From Fragilaria crotonensis (Eukaryota > Bacillariophyta > Fragilariophyceae > Fragilariales > Fragilariaceae), in NCBI GenBank assembly GCA_022925895.1, contig JAKSYS010000117.1:1-64000 (forward strand): DNA of 64,000 nt. The letters run 5' to 3'. The notes beneath the pieces are model-generated. The model was not told the origin of the DNA, did not search any database, and was given only the letters and a program-made list of their open reading frames with translations. How positions within the stretch are numbered: position 1 is the stretch's first letter; every line of letters starts with the position of its first letter. The position numbers and the translations under genes are program-made. Below are positions 1 to 11,970 of the stretch, one piece after another.

Positions 1-990
1 ACCGTTGGATCGATCAGGTGGAGCTCGGTATGAAGCGCGCCATGAAGATCGCCTCCAGAGGCGACGGCGATGACGGAACATCTGGCATTGCTCCTTGCTA
101 CTTCTCCTATGATGTTACGGCATGGAAGCTCAATGGTGGCAGCAACGCCGTCGGTCTTCCTTTGGTTAACGCCTTGTCCATGCGTGTTGGAACGTTTCCT
201 CTCTTCCTTGAGGACCTGTCCGATACCTGAAGACGGTCCAGGATGATCAGCATGCCGTGAAGGATATGTATGCTCGGGTGTTGCAATCTGGCCTTCGCGA
301 CGAGAAGCTGAAGATGTACTTCCTCTCTGCCAGTTTGAAGGGACAGAGCTATGACATGGGAAGAATGATGGCCTTCTCTCCAGGATGGCTCGAGAATCAG
401 TCTATCTGGACGCACATGTCTTTCAAGTATTACCTCCAACTCCTGAGAGGCAAGCTGTATGAGGAGTTCTTCGCTGAGATCAAGGGCGGAGGAATGATGA
501 CATTTATGGATCCTGACGTTTACGGTCGTTCCTTGATGGAGTGCTCCTCCTTCATGGCGTCGTCTGCATTCCCTGATCCTTCGATGCATGGACGAGGTTT
601 CCTTGCTCGTCTCAGTGGAAGTACTGCAGAGTTCATGTCGATGTGGAAGCTCATGTTCTTGGGACCTGAATTGTTCTTTTTGAATGATGTCGGTGAGGTT
701 GAGATGAAGTTTGTCGTTGCCATTCCTTCGTGGTTGTTTGAGGATGACGAAAACCCGGGAACTCGCGACGAAAATGGTGATTTGACCATCAACTTCAAGC
801 TCTTCGGGACGATTCCAGTGACCTACCACAACTCGGAGGAGGCGACCTGTTTGGAGTGAACGCCAAGGGATATTTGATCAAGATGAAGGATGGAAGTGCT
901 TTCCATGTCGACGGTCCATCCGTACCATCGGCAACAGCGCTTGCCATTCGCCGCGTCAAGGGCGTCCAGTCTATTGATGCGTACTTTTAA
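1..990 (+). pseudogene. 3' end of glucan-phosphorylase-like gene A (left copy, partial)
   Basis: The gene enters from beyond the window start in the frame LDRWIDQVELGMKRAM and would end at TAA 988-990. It holds the last third of the GH94/149/161-like catalytic domain, including the FLARLSGSTAEFMSMWK stretch. Two one-base losses break it. One near 211 (a G lost from a GGG run) is absent from the right copy of A. One near 840 is shared with the right copy and swaps the last 50 or so residues for a short tail ending at 859. The first is probably a sequence error; the second is either real or a systematic error. Confidence 0.85.
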
Positions 991-2811
991 ATAATATGAC
1001 ATGAATGAGATAAGGCATTGCAAGGGTGTGAAGCATGATTACATTTTCATTTTTAACATAATGTTTCATCTTACGTCTTACTATTTTGTAGCCTTCTATC
1101 TCGCGACACTCATGGCGTTGTAGTCCAGGTTTGTATTTTGCTCCAACTCCCGGAATGTTTGTGCAGTCCTTTCCGCCCGGTGGTATTTTTAAGTTTGTAA
1201 CTACGATGGAGCGATAATTCTAGGGCACAATTTCACTCATGGTATATTGTGAGTGGCCTATTTCACCAGCAATTGTGAGTAGCACCATCACAAGGCTCTT
1301 GTGGCTGGCCATCTGGACTTTTTTGAACACACAGAATCCACAAATGATACATGTCTCGATTCCTTCGGTCTCCTGTTTGTCAAGAAAGCTTTGTATGGAA
1401 GTAACTTGTAGCATTGAAATGCTGTTCAACCATCAATCTCTCCCAAGCTTGCAGTGTGTCTCACCTGGATTTAACAAATGTTGAGTCAACTCATGTGCTG
1501 GCGGGTTTGACAAAGCCAGTGCCAAGACGAGGCTGGTCATCCGTACTTTCCACAACTCAGGTTTCCCATGGGATATCCTGGTGTCGCAGTCTGCTTGGTG
1601 ATGTTCTTCCACCAATGACTTGTTTTAAATAATGCCACAAATTGACCAACAATTTCATCATGCTGCTGGCCACAATGTACCTAGGTCTCATCATTGTCAG
1701 CTATTTTCCAACAGCACCCAAGGCTTGACAACACTCCCTTCTCCAGAAGTACTCATTTCTTCAATTCGTGTCGTGGTAAGCATCTCAGCCTTCATGAAAA
1801 ACTTGTGTGATTTCACTCCTTCTTTGTGGTGTCAATCCTCGAGAAGCGGATCAGCCAGCCATCTTCTTGTAATCAATTCAAGATTGTTCCAGCCTTTTTG
1901 GTTCAGTGTCATCCTGAATTTGTTGTTGCTCCTTGGGCCTTACCTCCAGCAACAAGGTCCAGATCTCCATTGCTTCATCAGTACTTATGGTGTGGACGGT
2001 GCCCAATACCAGAAGCCCACTAGCCAGTAGTCGGACGACTCACCCATCTAGTAATCCCTTGTTAGATTCACCCCATTTCATGTGATAGTTCAGATTACTT
2101 TTCCCAATCCTTGTTGCTTGACAGGTCTTCACCTCAACCCTTCCTTCCTCATTGATCACCTATGCACAACTGTGGATTCCATTTGTTGTATTTGTTTGAT
2201 GTAATCTGGACTTCGTCCTAGTATGCCTATTCTTAATTTGAATCCTCAGTGAAGCTAGACATACTGAAGTACTCTCTTGGGTGTGCACGTCCCTAGTCCA
2301 TATCGGTACTACCGGACAGTCATCTCAGTACCGCTTGTGGTGCTACTGACATTGGGGCATACTAATCTCTTCATTACATGTTTGCAACCGATCTATTTCT
2401 AGGTCGATTCGTTCCATGTTGCTGGCCACGAGGGCGGACGAATTGGTTACGGGCAGATAGGGTCAAAGCGATAGCGGTACAAGTTAGCGATGCATCACGG
2501 ACGGGGACTAACTTTACTGACATTGAGGTTCAGTAATACTGTATTACTGTAATACTGTAATGCGCTGAGTTCGAAAACAAAACGGTACAAGTACTCAAAT
2601 ATTGCGAAATCTGTTGATTAAAATGATATAGGCGGGTAATAAGAGTGAAAAATATGTTTTAGATCAAACTCAACTACTACAGTACTACAGTAGCTGTTCG
2701 AATGGCCTATTCAGAAATTGATATTTTAGCCTAACGGAGATATCACCGGTTGGAGACGATAGAGAATCCACCAGACTTCAATCGATCGTCGAATGATGAT
2801 AGTGTGCCTAC
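991..2811. other. Spacer between A and B, no gene recognised
   Basis: No credible gene is seen on either strand. Short open frames at 1220-2030 show no recognisable family, although the patchy minus-strand coding look of 1430-2030 could be an old repeat remnant. From about 2280 the sequence is rich in GTAC and ACTGTA palindromic steps, for example near 2530-2560 and 2680-2695. Confidence 0.5.
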
Positions 2812-3203
2812 TCGACCCTGAAGACTCTGGCTCCGCCAAGAGGATCACATGATGACGCGGTCGTAACGATGATGTCCTCTTTCTTAGAATAGAAAGATAT
2901 TCGGAGAAGCTAATCGTTAGCAGCCCGTGTTACGGTTGCTATCGTGAATCCTTAGGATTTCGTCGCTATCTCTGCTCGCTTAACAGTTTTCATGCTGTGC
3001 TCATTTACTTCCACAACGCTGGACGCCAGTCAACTGCGGACATTGTTAACAATTCATCCACAAGGCATTGCTTGCTTGTCACCGACCGTGGTACAGATTC
3101 CCAGTCTCCTTACCAGACTACCTACGTGGAGGTCTCCATCGTCGCTGTTAGATTCACAGTGGGATCCCCTGTGCAGTGCATACAAAGCATCGTCTGTGCA
3201 GGA
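2812..3203 (+). pseudogene. Decayed copy of ribosomal protein uS2/RPSA (left copy)
   Basis: Read on the plus strand this stretch lines up end to end with the interior of the intact RPSA gene at 7973-8806 (minus strand). It covers the region from the [19 protein letters not shown] segment through [19 protein letters not shown] to the [12 protein letters not shown] loop. Recognisable conserved remnants are TDRGTDSQSPYQTTYVEV and, in DNA, the GTCGTAACGATG block. The frame is broken many times and neither the start nor the C-terminal third was found. Divergence from the parent is much greater than between the two 7.6 kb copies, so it predates the duplication. The parent gene is intronless here, so a retrocopy and a DNA duplicate cannot be told apart. 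Confidence 0.8.
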
Positions 3204-3699
3204 TCTAGGCCAAGATGAAAAGTGGATGCGAATTCAGTCTGACGTGATGGTTGGGAGTTACAATTGCTTGCTTTTTCTCTCAAGTCTGAAAGAGGCAATG
3301 TGCGAGGTGACTGGCTCGATTCAGGCATTCACATGAGCGGTCGCTGTTCGTTTAGCTGGTGAAATACCAGTCAAGATTCAAAAGCACTGAACTTTATGTA
3401 GAAGAGTTTGATTCATGTCCCAATTATATTTGTGAACGAACCTTGATAACATGACTCACGACTCACATCTAAAATGTCCACCTTATGGATGCAAACGAGA
3501 TTCGCCATTTTTTCAGTGCACAAGAGCCTGGCGTCCTTTTGCCTTGTCAAAGAATCGACGAGTACAATAATCGACACGTCGGAGAAAATGTTGGACTGCC
3601 ATTCCGAGTGTTCGGGTTGTTGTGAGTTTTCGGATGTTGTGAAACCCACATGAATTCAGAAAAACTGTTCCATAATGCGCATCATAATTTGCAACCATC

Positions 3700-6600
3700 A
3701 TGAACGTAAAGGACAGCAGTTACCAAAAGAATGGGGGGTACAACTCTGTTCCAAATGGCGAAGGTATGATATCTGCAATCGGCGGTTGCGTTTGTATCAA
3801 TACCTGTTACTGGTTATATCGTGTGATGCTGTCATGATTGCCACATACCTCACCTTAAGACATTTCTGGCATTGCAGGTGTTGAAATCTCAAACTCCAAG
3901 CCTCCTAGCAAATGGTTCATTGCGACTGTCATCACAGCGCTGATCTTTGCTGCCGGGTACGTTGGATTAACATTTATGCGAAAGGCCAAAAGCGGTAAAG
4001 GCATGGCCGTAAAATCCGGTGATGTCGACGTTTCGGATGACGGAGCGATAAAGCTCTTTGACAAGTTCAATCGATACGTTCTGGAGGATTTTGATGCCAA
4101 ACCAGCCTTTTCAAATTTCCTTCCTGGTGTCGCTGGATACTTTGGAAAACCAGTCTGGTCCTTCTACGTCAATCGCGGTCAGGGCATGGCGTCCTTCGGA
4201 ACAGAAAGCAAGGAGTATCCCATTTTGGAATTTAATGCTGCCAACAAAGCATATCAAGTCACACCGTACGTTGGATTTCGTTCGTTTGTGCGAGGAACTC
4301 GCAGCATGAGTTCCTTCGAGACGGAACCCTTCAGTCCTGCGAACACTCGCAACCTTGCCCTCGATGACAAGGATGCCTCCAAACCGAAGCGCATCATGTA
4401 TGTTGGTGCGAACGAATTTGAAGTGGAAGAATTCGACCAGGTGAACAATCTCGCAGTATCGGCGACGTACTTTGTCTTGCCCGAAGAAGATTTTGGTACG
4501 CTGGTTCGTCGAGCTACCTACACGAATACAGGAGACTCGGATCTCACGTTGAGTGTCTTGGATGGTCTCGCCAAAATGGAGCCATCGGGTGGTGCATTGG
4601 ACTGGTCACTCAAGCAGATGGGCCGAACTTTGGAGGGATGGATGGGTGTCTACCACGCGGACGATACTCTCACCATGCCATATTTCAAGATGTCCACCGA
4701 GCCTGGTGACTCGGACAGCGTCACGATCGAAGAGGCCGGCCACTATTGCTTGGCCTTTGTGGAGACAACAGACGATACTGCCGAGCTCCTGCCTATTGTG
4801 TTCGATACGACAAAGGTCTTTGGTCAATCCACGTCTCTTCAATCTCCTGCTGGACTTGCCGCCGCTTCGGTCGGGGAAATTCTTGCCAATCCTCAACATG
4901 GCGATGCCACTACCTCATCAGCCTTTGCGGCCATTGACAGGGTGACTCTTAAGCCAGGAGAAAACATCACTATCGCTACCTTCTATGGAAAGGCTGGGCA
5001 TATTACGGACGTGCCCAAGATTGGTTACATCATTACCGCCCCTGGTTATGTCCAGGCCAAGTTTGAGCGCGCTCGCCAACTCATTGATGAATTGACTGCC
5101 GGTGTCGAAACAAATACCGCCAATCCAATGTTCAATGGTGCTGTCCAACAGATATTCTTGGACAATGCCCTTCGAGGAGGTATGCCAACCGTAGTGGGAA
5201 AGGTCGAAGGTGATGCAACCTACGACGAGGACGAGGGTGTCAAGATCTTCCATGCCTTTTCTCGCATTCATGGTGATTTGGAGCGTGACTACAACGCATT
5301 TTCTATCAAACCATCATTCTTCTCTCAAGGTCCTGGAAACTACCGTGATGTTGCGCAGAATCGTCGTGATGATGTCACCTTCTTGCCGCGTATGGGTTCG
5401 TACGATGTCAAAATGTTCCTCTCGTACATACAAGCAGATGGGTATGAGCCTTTGATGGTTGAAGCTGTTGCTTACATGTTTGAGGATAGGGATGTTACCG
5501 AAGCATTAGCTGCGAAGCTGACAGCAGATCGTGGCAGTGCCAAAGGTGAGACAAATATACGTGATGTTTTGTTGTTGAGCAACCTGGTCCTTTCTCGCTT
5601 TGTTCTATATTTGCTCACACTTGCCCTCGCTCGCCGTAATAGCCCTTTCCAACGTCCTCATAGGAGGTCCGTTCCGCCCTGGACAGCTCTTCCAGCTCGT
5701 TGATGACTTGAACATCAATGTGACCGTTTCCAACGAAGTTTTCATCAATACCATTCTCGCCAAGTCCATCGATCGTCCCATGGCTGTTTACAGCTCTGGA
5801 TACTGGGCTGACCATTGGGACTACTACCTTGATCTAATTGAAGCGTACACTGCCATCTATCCTGATGGTGTCGAATCACTCATGTACGACACCAAGCTTC
5901 GGTACTTCTTCTCCACCGCGACGGTCAAGCCTCGAAGTGAGAAGTATGTGTTGACGTATGCTTTCGATGGCCTTTCCAAGCACGTTCTGCAGCTCGATTC
6001 GACAACGTTTGATCTGGAGAAGGTTGCCGAACAGAAGGCATTTGTTGACCAATCAACTGGCCTGCTTGGGATCGATGCGAATTGGCAACGTGTTGTTGGT
6101 GGCCAGGCATTTGAGTCGCCGCCTATCGTGAAGCTGTTCCTGCTTGGTGCAATCAAGTTCGCCATGCGTGATGCGTACGGTATGGGCGTTGAGTATGAAG
6201 GCGGCCGTCCTGGTTGGAACGATGCCATGAACGGTCTCCCAGGTATGGTCGGCTCTGGCATGCCCGAAACCTATGAGATGTACCTGATGTTGAAGTATGT
6301 TCGCAAGGTTGTCAAGACTTACAAGCGGGGTCTGATCGTACCGGACGAGCTACACGTCATGGTTTCCACTATCAACACGGCACTTGACGAGTTTAGTCGC
6401 ACTGGGTTTACGGACCCCGAAGAGCTCCCCTTGACGTCCCAGATGAACTTTTCCACTACTGGGATATCGTCTCTGCTGCCCGTGAATCGTACCGCAATGA
6501 TGTGCAGTACTACTTTTCCGGAAACACCACGGAGATTCCTGGCCACAGGTCGTTGCCATGCTAGACCGTTGGATCGATCAGGTGGAGCTCGGTATGAAGC

Positions 6601-7554
6601 GCGCCATGCAGATCGCTTCCAGAGGCGACGGCGACGACGGAACATCTGGCATTGCTCCTTGCTACTTCTCTTTTGATATTACGGCATGGAAGCTTAATAA
6701 GGGACACAACGCCGTGGGTCTTCCCTTGGTAAATGCCTTGTCCATGCGTGTTGGAACGTTTCCCTCTTCCTTGAGGGACCTGTCCGATACCTGAAGACAA
6801 TTCAGGATGATCAGCACGCCGTGAAGGATATGTATGCTCGGGTGTTGAAATCTGGCCTTCGCGACGAGAAGCTGAAGATGTACTTCCTCTCTGCCAGTTT
6901 GAAGGGACAGAGCTATGACATGGGAAGAATGATGGCCTTCTCTCCAGGATGGCTCGAGAATCAGTCTATCTGGACGCACATGTCTTTCAAGTATTACCTC
7001 CAACTCCTGAGAGGCAAGCTGTATGAGGAGTTCTTCGCTGAGATCAAGGGCGGAGGAATGATGACTTTATGGATCCTGATGTGTACGGTCGTTCGTTGAT
7101 GGAGTGTTCCTCCTTCATGGCGTCGTCTGCATTCCCTGATCCTTCGATGCATGGACGAGGTTTCCTTGCTCGTCTCAGTGGAAGTACCGCAGAGTTCATG
7201 TCGATGTGGAAGCTCATGTTCTTGGGACCTGAATTGTTCTTTTTGAATGATGTCGGTGAGGTTGAGATGAAGTTTGTTGTTGCCATTCCTTCGTGGTTGT
7301 TTGAGGATGACGAAAACCCGGGAACTCGCGACGACAACGGCGACTTGACCATCAACTTCAAGCTGTTCGGGACGATTCCAGTGACCTACCACAACTCGGA
7401 GGGAGGCGACCTGTTTGGAGTGAACGCCAAGGGATATTTGATCAAGATGAAGGATGGAAGTGCTGCCCAAGTCGACGGCCCATCTGTGCCATCGGCAACA
7501 GCGCTTGCCATTCGCCGCGTCAAGGGCATCCATTCTATTGATGCGTACTTTTAA
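3700..7554 (+). CDS. Membrane-anchored GH94/149/161-like glucan phosphorylase B (left copy, broken)
   Basis: Three exons: 3700-3763, 3878-5545 and 5643-7554, with GT-AG introns of 114 and 97 bases. The product matches the right copy at 60093-63955, where family and domains are described. Exon 3 of this copy carries four one-base losses near 6433, 6546, 6765 and 7066. Each is a missing C or T in a run or a short repeat, and each is intact in the right copy. They are spaced like consensus errors rather than selected decay, because the rest of the coding sequence is nearly identical. Taken literally the gene would stop soon after 6430, losing the C-terminal part of the catalytic domain. Confidence 0.85.
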
Positions 7555-7599
7555 GCAATTGAACTGGATGAGATAGATCATTAACAAATGTGAAGTATG

Positions 7600-7972
7600 A
7601 ATACAGTTTTGTGATTATATGAGACATTATACAATCGCTCTGTTGTACTCCCGTAGGCGCTGCGATTTGGGTGTACTTGCAAAGATACTTGGTTCAGTGA
7701 AAACTTAATGTGGGTACCAAGCAAATTATCCGCGATGAATCTGGTTACTTCATGTAGTCTATGCAGTGGCGTCCCCAATCGGCGATGTCAGTGCTTAATC
7801 TAATGAAACGTATCAGGTCGATGTCATGACTTCAGACTATCGAAATATGTGCCATCATCGGAGTCCAAATGTCATCGCCAAGAAAAAGACTAGATTATTC
7901 TGTACTACGTACATTGAGTCACCAAATTAGCTATTCGTCACTTAAGAGTTAACCCAAAATCAGCAGTACTAA
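7600..7972. other. Intergenic stretch between gene B and RPSA
   Basis: B and RPSA converge here and this stretch holds both 3' flanks. No gene or structured RNA was recognised. Confidence 0.5.
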
Positions 7973-8806
7973 TTACCAGTTGTCGGCTCCAGCAGCAGCG
8001 TCACCGCCTTCCCAAGACGCACCATAGGCATCAGGGGTGGCAGCGGCAGTGAATCCACCAGGAACCATTTCAGGAATATCGGTATCAGGTGGCAACTCAT
8101 CAAAGACGGGAGCAACCGCAGCGACAGGCTCATCGAGCTTGGCAGCTTGTTCTTCTTCATTCTTCTTGAGCTCCTCAACATCACGATGGAAGAAGAGATC
8201 AACCGGCACGTCCCAGTCCGTGGCACGGCTGACGGATCCACGGAGGCGAAGGACTTCACGGGCCAAGAGCCAGTAGATGAGACCGATACTGTACTTACCC
8301 TTGTTGTTGGCAGGGATAGCAATATCAACGAATTGAAGTGGAGAGTCGGAATCACAGAGAGCAATAACAGGGACATTCACGTAAGATGCCTCGCGAACAG
8401 CCTGGGAATCCGTACGAGGATCGGTGACAATCAAGAGACGTGGTTCTTTGAACTGCTTTGTGATTTGATTGGTAAAAGTACCTGGAGTGAAACGGCCGGC
8501 AATTGACTGGCATCCAGTGTAATGGGAGTACTTGAGGACAGCACGCATACCGTATGGACGAGCAGAGATAGCAATGACATCCTCGGGATTCTCAATAGCG
8601 ACAATGACACGGGCAGCGAGGATAAGCTTCTCCCAAGTCTTTCCAATGTTAAGAATGTGGACTCCATCGTTACGACGACGCCAGATGTATTCCTCCATGG
8701 AGGAGTCAGAGTTACGGGTTCCAGTGTGAACACCCGCTGACAACAACATTTGGATGTCCTCCTCCTTGGGTTGGAGGATGGCAGGGAGGGAAGCAAAGGC
8801 GGCCAT
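7973..8806 (-). CDS. RPSA: 40S ribosomal protein SA (uS2)
   Basis: Intronless gene for a cytosolic small-subunit protein of about 277 residues, the usual length. The uS2 signature runs throughout: a [19 protein letters not shown] start, the [25 protein letters not shown] helix region, [34 protein letters not shown] and [29 protein letters not shown]. The acidic, Ala/Pro-rich C-terminal tail is typical of eukaryotic SA proteins. The start is the ATG at 8806 (MAAFASLP); an in-frame GTG lies just upstream and is not needed. uS2 helps form the 40S head-body junction near the mRNA exit. A decayed copy lies at 2812-3203, and again at 59208-59601. Confidence 0.97.
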   Translation of the reverse strand: MAAFASLPAILQPKEEDIQMLLSAGVHTGTRNSDSSMEEYIWRRRNDGVHILNIGKTWEKLILAARVIVAIENPEDVIAISARPYGMRAVLKYSHYTGCQSIAGRFTPGTFTNQITKQFKEPRLLIVTDPRTDSQAVREASYVNVPVIALCDSDSPLQFVDIAIPANNKGKYSIGLIYWLLAREVLRLRGSVSRATDWDVPVDLFFHRDVEELKKNEEEQAAKLDEPVAAVAPVFDELPPDTDIPEMVPGGFTAAATPDAYGASWEGGDAAAGADNW

Positions 8807-9865
8807 GGTCACTTAGTTATCAAATGTAGACTGTTCGGTCAATGAGATGAGGTGGGACGCGTAGAGTTCCGGTTTGCCACACAATCCTAACATTTGTTCA
8901 CACCCGAGTAAGCGGTAAAAAGGGAGTTGGTGAGGCGTACAGACGATTTGTGTTTGATTTGGGCGTTGAGTTGTCCGTCCTCCGTCCAGCTTTCCAGTGT
9001 TCGTGTATTCTCAGTATTGGCAGCATGGCCTAAATATGCATAAGAAACAAGTGCATGGCGCATACAAGTAGACTACCTGGTCCTACATACTACTTGTCTA
9101 CTCTACGGTAGTAGTGTTCACATCTGTATTGTGCTTTTCTTTACTGGTACTACAGTATCTGGCGTATCGCATGCAAGTCCTCTCCACACGATGACAAACG
9201 AGCACACGTTCCAGGCGTACACCATACTGACGCGTGTACCAGTACATTGTACATGTACCACCGTACATATTATTTGTGCTCTCCATGCTACTTTGAGATT
9301 TTCACTCCGCACACGGAAACATCCTCGGACACACAGAAATATCCTGTGTCACAATACATATCATACATGACACCGAATCCAAGAATCACAGCTCAAGTAG
9401 GATTGCATCGCAAACACAACTTTGTTGCAATCGATCATGAAGCCGTACAAGTACCACATAACATAGATGGCATACACGAATTCATCACCAAAACCAGGCT
9501 CACGACTCGTGTTGCTATATACTACCGGTAGTGATACTATACCGGTCAACACACATATGCAGCAATCGATGATGAAGCAGTGCCACATGATAAATTGATA
9601 GCACACACAAATTCGTCACCAACCCATCCTCTTGATATTTCAGTACTGGTAGTACCAGGTCAACTGCTAAGATATCGGTATGTCATAGAGTCGATTTTTG
9701 TAGAAAAGCTCGATCGGCTCGATTTGGGGACTTACACGGCCTCCCAGTTCCACTTAATCGGAGTTTATACCAATTCGCACATATGTATGATATGTATATG
9801 CATATATATGTATAACACCCTCGCAGCAATAAATGCTCCGCACAGACATGGAACATGGAGCTGAA
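8807..9865. other. Intergenic, RPSA promoter side
   Basis: About 1 kb without a gene. It contains the RPSA upstream region and a stretch (9060-9680) rich in GTAC steps and ACACAC/ATACAT-type simple sequence. No TATA box or named element could be assigned. Confidence 0.4.
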
Positions 9866-9869
9866 GCCA

Positions 9870-11151
9870 CTGATGGCTGGTGGCTGCCTGGGACATCCAG
9901 AAAACCTGGCTGTGGCGTAGAACCGACAGTAGCACCAAGGGCAGTGTATGCCGCTTCCTTAAGGAGCAATTTGTAATCCTTCGTGTAGGAAATGTGACCA
10001 GGTCTGTCACCGTCATGGCGAGATCCTCCGGTAGGAGAGATCCGGCTGATGACATGATTCGCCGAGCTGCGCATGCTTTGCCATGCCGAATCTCAGCAGA
10101 GTCGTCATCCTTGGATAAAACAACGGCGGTGATAGTTTCTGCATTAGTCTCCGGTCCCAGCAATGCTCATGCCGATCCCATCACTTTCGCAGCGGCCTCG
10201 CGAACGCCGTCATCTTCGTGCTTAAGCAATTCTGTGCTGGCGTCCAGAGCTGAAGGAATGCTGTCCGGAAGTTTCGCCTTAGACCCACCTTCCCTAAGAA
10301 CAGTTGACAAAGCTTCCAGAGTCGCAGTTTGGACGGCAGCAATTCCGCCCTCGTCGCCTGCCTTTCCGAGGGAACCCGAGGAGAGCTCTTTGAGCAGTGG
10401 GTCAACCCTTGTCGAAAGGGGCATCAACAGTGCAAGAGCTTTGATTGCTTCCACTCTGACTTGACGCGATTGATCTGACAATGCCTTAACGAAGGTTGTT
10501 TGGAATTGTGGAATTGTGGAACAGAGGCACGCAAGGCAGGGCCGCCCTCAACAAGAACCATCCCGAGAGTGCGCAGAATGGCAACCTTAACTTCCGCTGG
10601 ATTGCGATCTCCAACAATGCGAAGCAACGGGCCTGTGATCTTAATGATTAATTGACCGGCCAGGAACTTGCTCGACGTATATGAGATGAGCTCACCCAAT
10701 CCTGCGGCGGATCCGTAGAGGATACCACGCTGGTAGATTGGCAAAAGAGGCTCAAGACCTGAAATAAACTCAATTGTTAGCTATATATCGAGACCATCCA
10801 TTAAAAGCACATGGCGCACACGAGAAGAATCAGAAAGACTAAGCAGAATCCCCCAGGTATCGCGTCGGGATATGTTTACAAAAGAAATCATCATGTTCAA
10901 CGCATCGAAGCAATGCAACGTTGAAGACTCCGCTTACCTTTTGGTATGTTGAACCCGGGCATTAGGAATTCTCCATCACCAACGCCACCTTTCCTGCGCC
11001 GCGCGTCACTCACCATGCTACTAATGAGGTTTCGGATGAATTCCACATGCTTGACAAGCTCTTCTGCAGGGACGTGTGTCGAAAGTCTCTCTAGCGAGAG
11101 AGAGTAGTAGAGAGACAACATTACGTTAGGATGTATCGGTATTTTTACCAT
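9870..11151 (-). pseudogene. GCN1 C-terminal-half fragment, broken
   Basis: HEAT-repeat protein of the eIF2-alpha kinase activator GCN1 family. Exon 1 (10938-11151) encodes a segment ending DARRRKGGVGDGEFLMPGFN. A clean GT-AG intron (10759-10937) leads to LEPLLPIYQRGILYGSAAG, then ITGPLLRIVGDRNPAEVKVA and VRVEAIKALALLMPLSTRVD, all hallmarks of the GCN1 HEAT array. Full GCN1 is about 2,600 residues; only about 400 are represented, and the kinase-binding N-terminal two thirds are absent. An 8-base tandem duplication near 10507-10523 shifts the frame, a TGA lies in frame at 10167-10169, and another frame change near 10000 precedes KEAAYTALGATVG. This is therefore a decayed partial copy; a functional GCN1 is expected elsewhere in the genome. 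Confidence 0.75.
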
Positions 11152-11313
11152 GGTATGTGTATTTATATAGAATTCAAATCATTAGTTATGGACTGACATT
11201 AACAAGGTTGTATTGTAAGATTCACCCCTCGAGGTTTTATAGACATCATGTCATCAGTTTGTTGCATATAGATATACGAGCAATACTTAGTTTTAGAGCA
11301 AGGCGACCTTTAT

Positions 11314-11970
11314 TCATCTCCCTTGCAGATAAATCCGGACTATCATAATAGTCTCAAAAGGAATCTCTGGTAGGATCCAAAGTAATCGTTCAGGATGACC
11401 AATTGCAGCAATCAACACAATCAACAAGGAGATAACTTGATAACCCAATGACACAATTACGACTGCTGCTCTGGTACGTTGGACATACGCATCCCCAAAA
11501 CTTTCACCCTCGTTGATTACGGCACAATAGCGAATGAAAACGACGCTTGCCCCAACAGACAATATGATGGCCGCTAGGATTAGTTGCCAACCCGAAAGCG
11601 TCGCCACAATTGCCGCCATTTCTAGCAATTCGGCCACCCATGCGATGTTGGTACCCTTGTCGACAAAAAGAGTATCAACCCATTCTTTTGTATCCGTCCA
11701 TCGCATGAGAGAAGCTGCAATACTGTGCAAGGCAGAGCCAACGGCATGTGTCCGATTGATGGTTGTACCCACCTGCCAATTGGCCGCTCCGGACGTGATA
11801 TCGAAAAAGATGTCGATGCCTGCAAGGAACATCAAGGGCTTCTTATGTATGATTCCTCCAATTAAACAAAGAAGGTATGCTTGAACGGCGAACATCGATA
11901 CTGTGATAAGGTAACTTTCGGAGTATCCTTCCTTGAAAAAATCAACAAAGGTCAAGATAGTGGTCGACAT
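11314..11970 (-). CDS. Unknown multi-pass membrane protein
   Basis: Single-exon frame of 218 residues with ATG at 11970. Hydrophobic stretches suggest about five membrane helices: the VSMFAVQAYLLCLIGGI region, the LMFLAGIDIFF region, VAELLEMAAIVATLSGWQLI, LAAIILSVGASVVFIRYC and VVIVSLGYQVISLLIVLIAA. A loop between the second and third helices holds a WQVGTTINRTHAVGSALHS segment. I do not recognise the family and give no function. The frame is long for noncoding DNA and its hydrophobic pattern is regular, so it is probably real. The C-terminus at 11314 could be extended by splicing. Confidence 0.55.
   Translation of the reverse strand: MSTTILTFVDFFKEGYSESYLITVSMFAVQAYLLCLIGGIIHKKPLMFLAGIDIFFDITSGAANWQVGTTINRTHAVGSALHSIAASLMRWTDTKEWVDTLFVDKGTNIAWVAELLEMAAIVATLSGWQLILAAIILSVGASVVFIRYCAVINEGESFGDAYVQRTRAAVVIVSLGYQVISLLIVLIAAIGHPERLLWILPEIPFETIMIVRIYLQGR

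Larger units (their letters stand above)
1..7599. repeat. Left copy of 7.6 kb end-to-end direct repeat
   Basis: This stretch matches 56383-64000 base for base apart from short indels. The offset drifts from 56382 at the left to 56401 at the right, so this copy is about 19 bases shorter. Most differences are one base in a homopolymer or a short tandem repeat; the one clear substitution I noticed is G at 4467 against A at 60864. It contains the 3' end of gene A, a spacer with an RPSA pseudogene, and gene B. The repeat is cut by both window ends, so its true length is unknown. Confidence 0.97.

Noticed and set aside
1430-2030. Possible retroelement coding remnant in the A-B spacer
   Set aside because: The minus-strand translation looks patchily coding, but no RT, integrase or protease box was found.
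7600-7800. Possible tRNA or small RNA between gene B and RPSA
   Set aside because: No cloverleaf, A/B box pair or stable conserved hairpin could be recognised.
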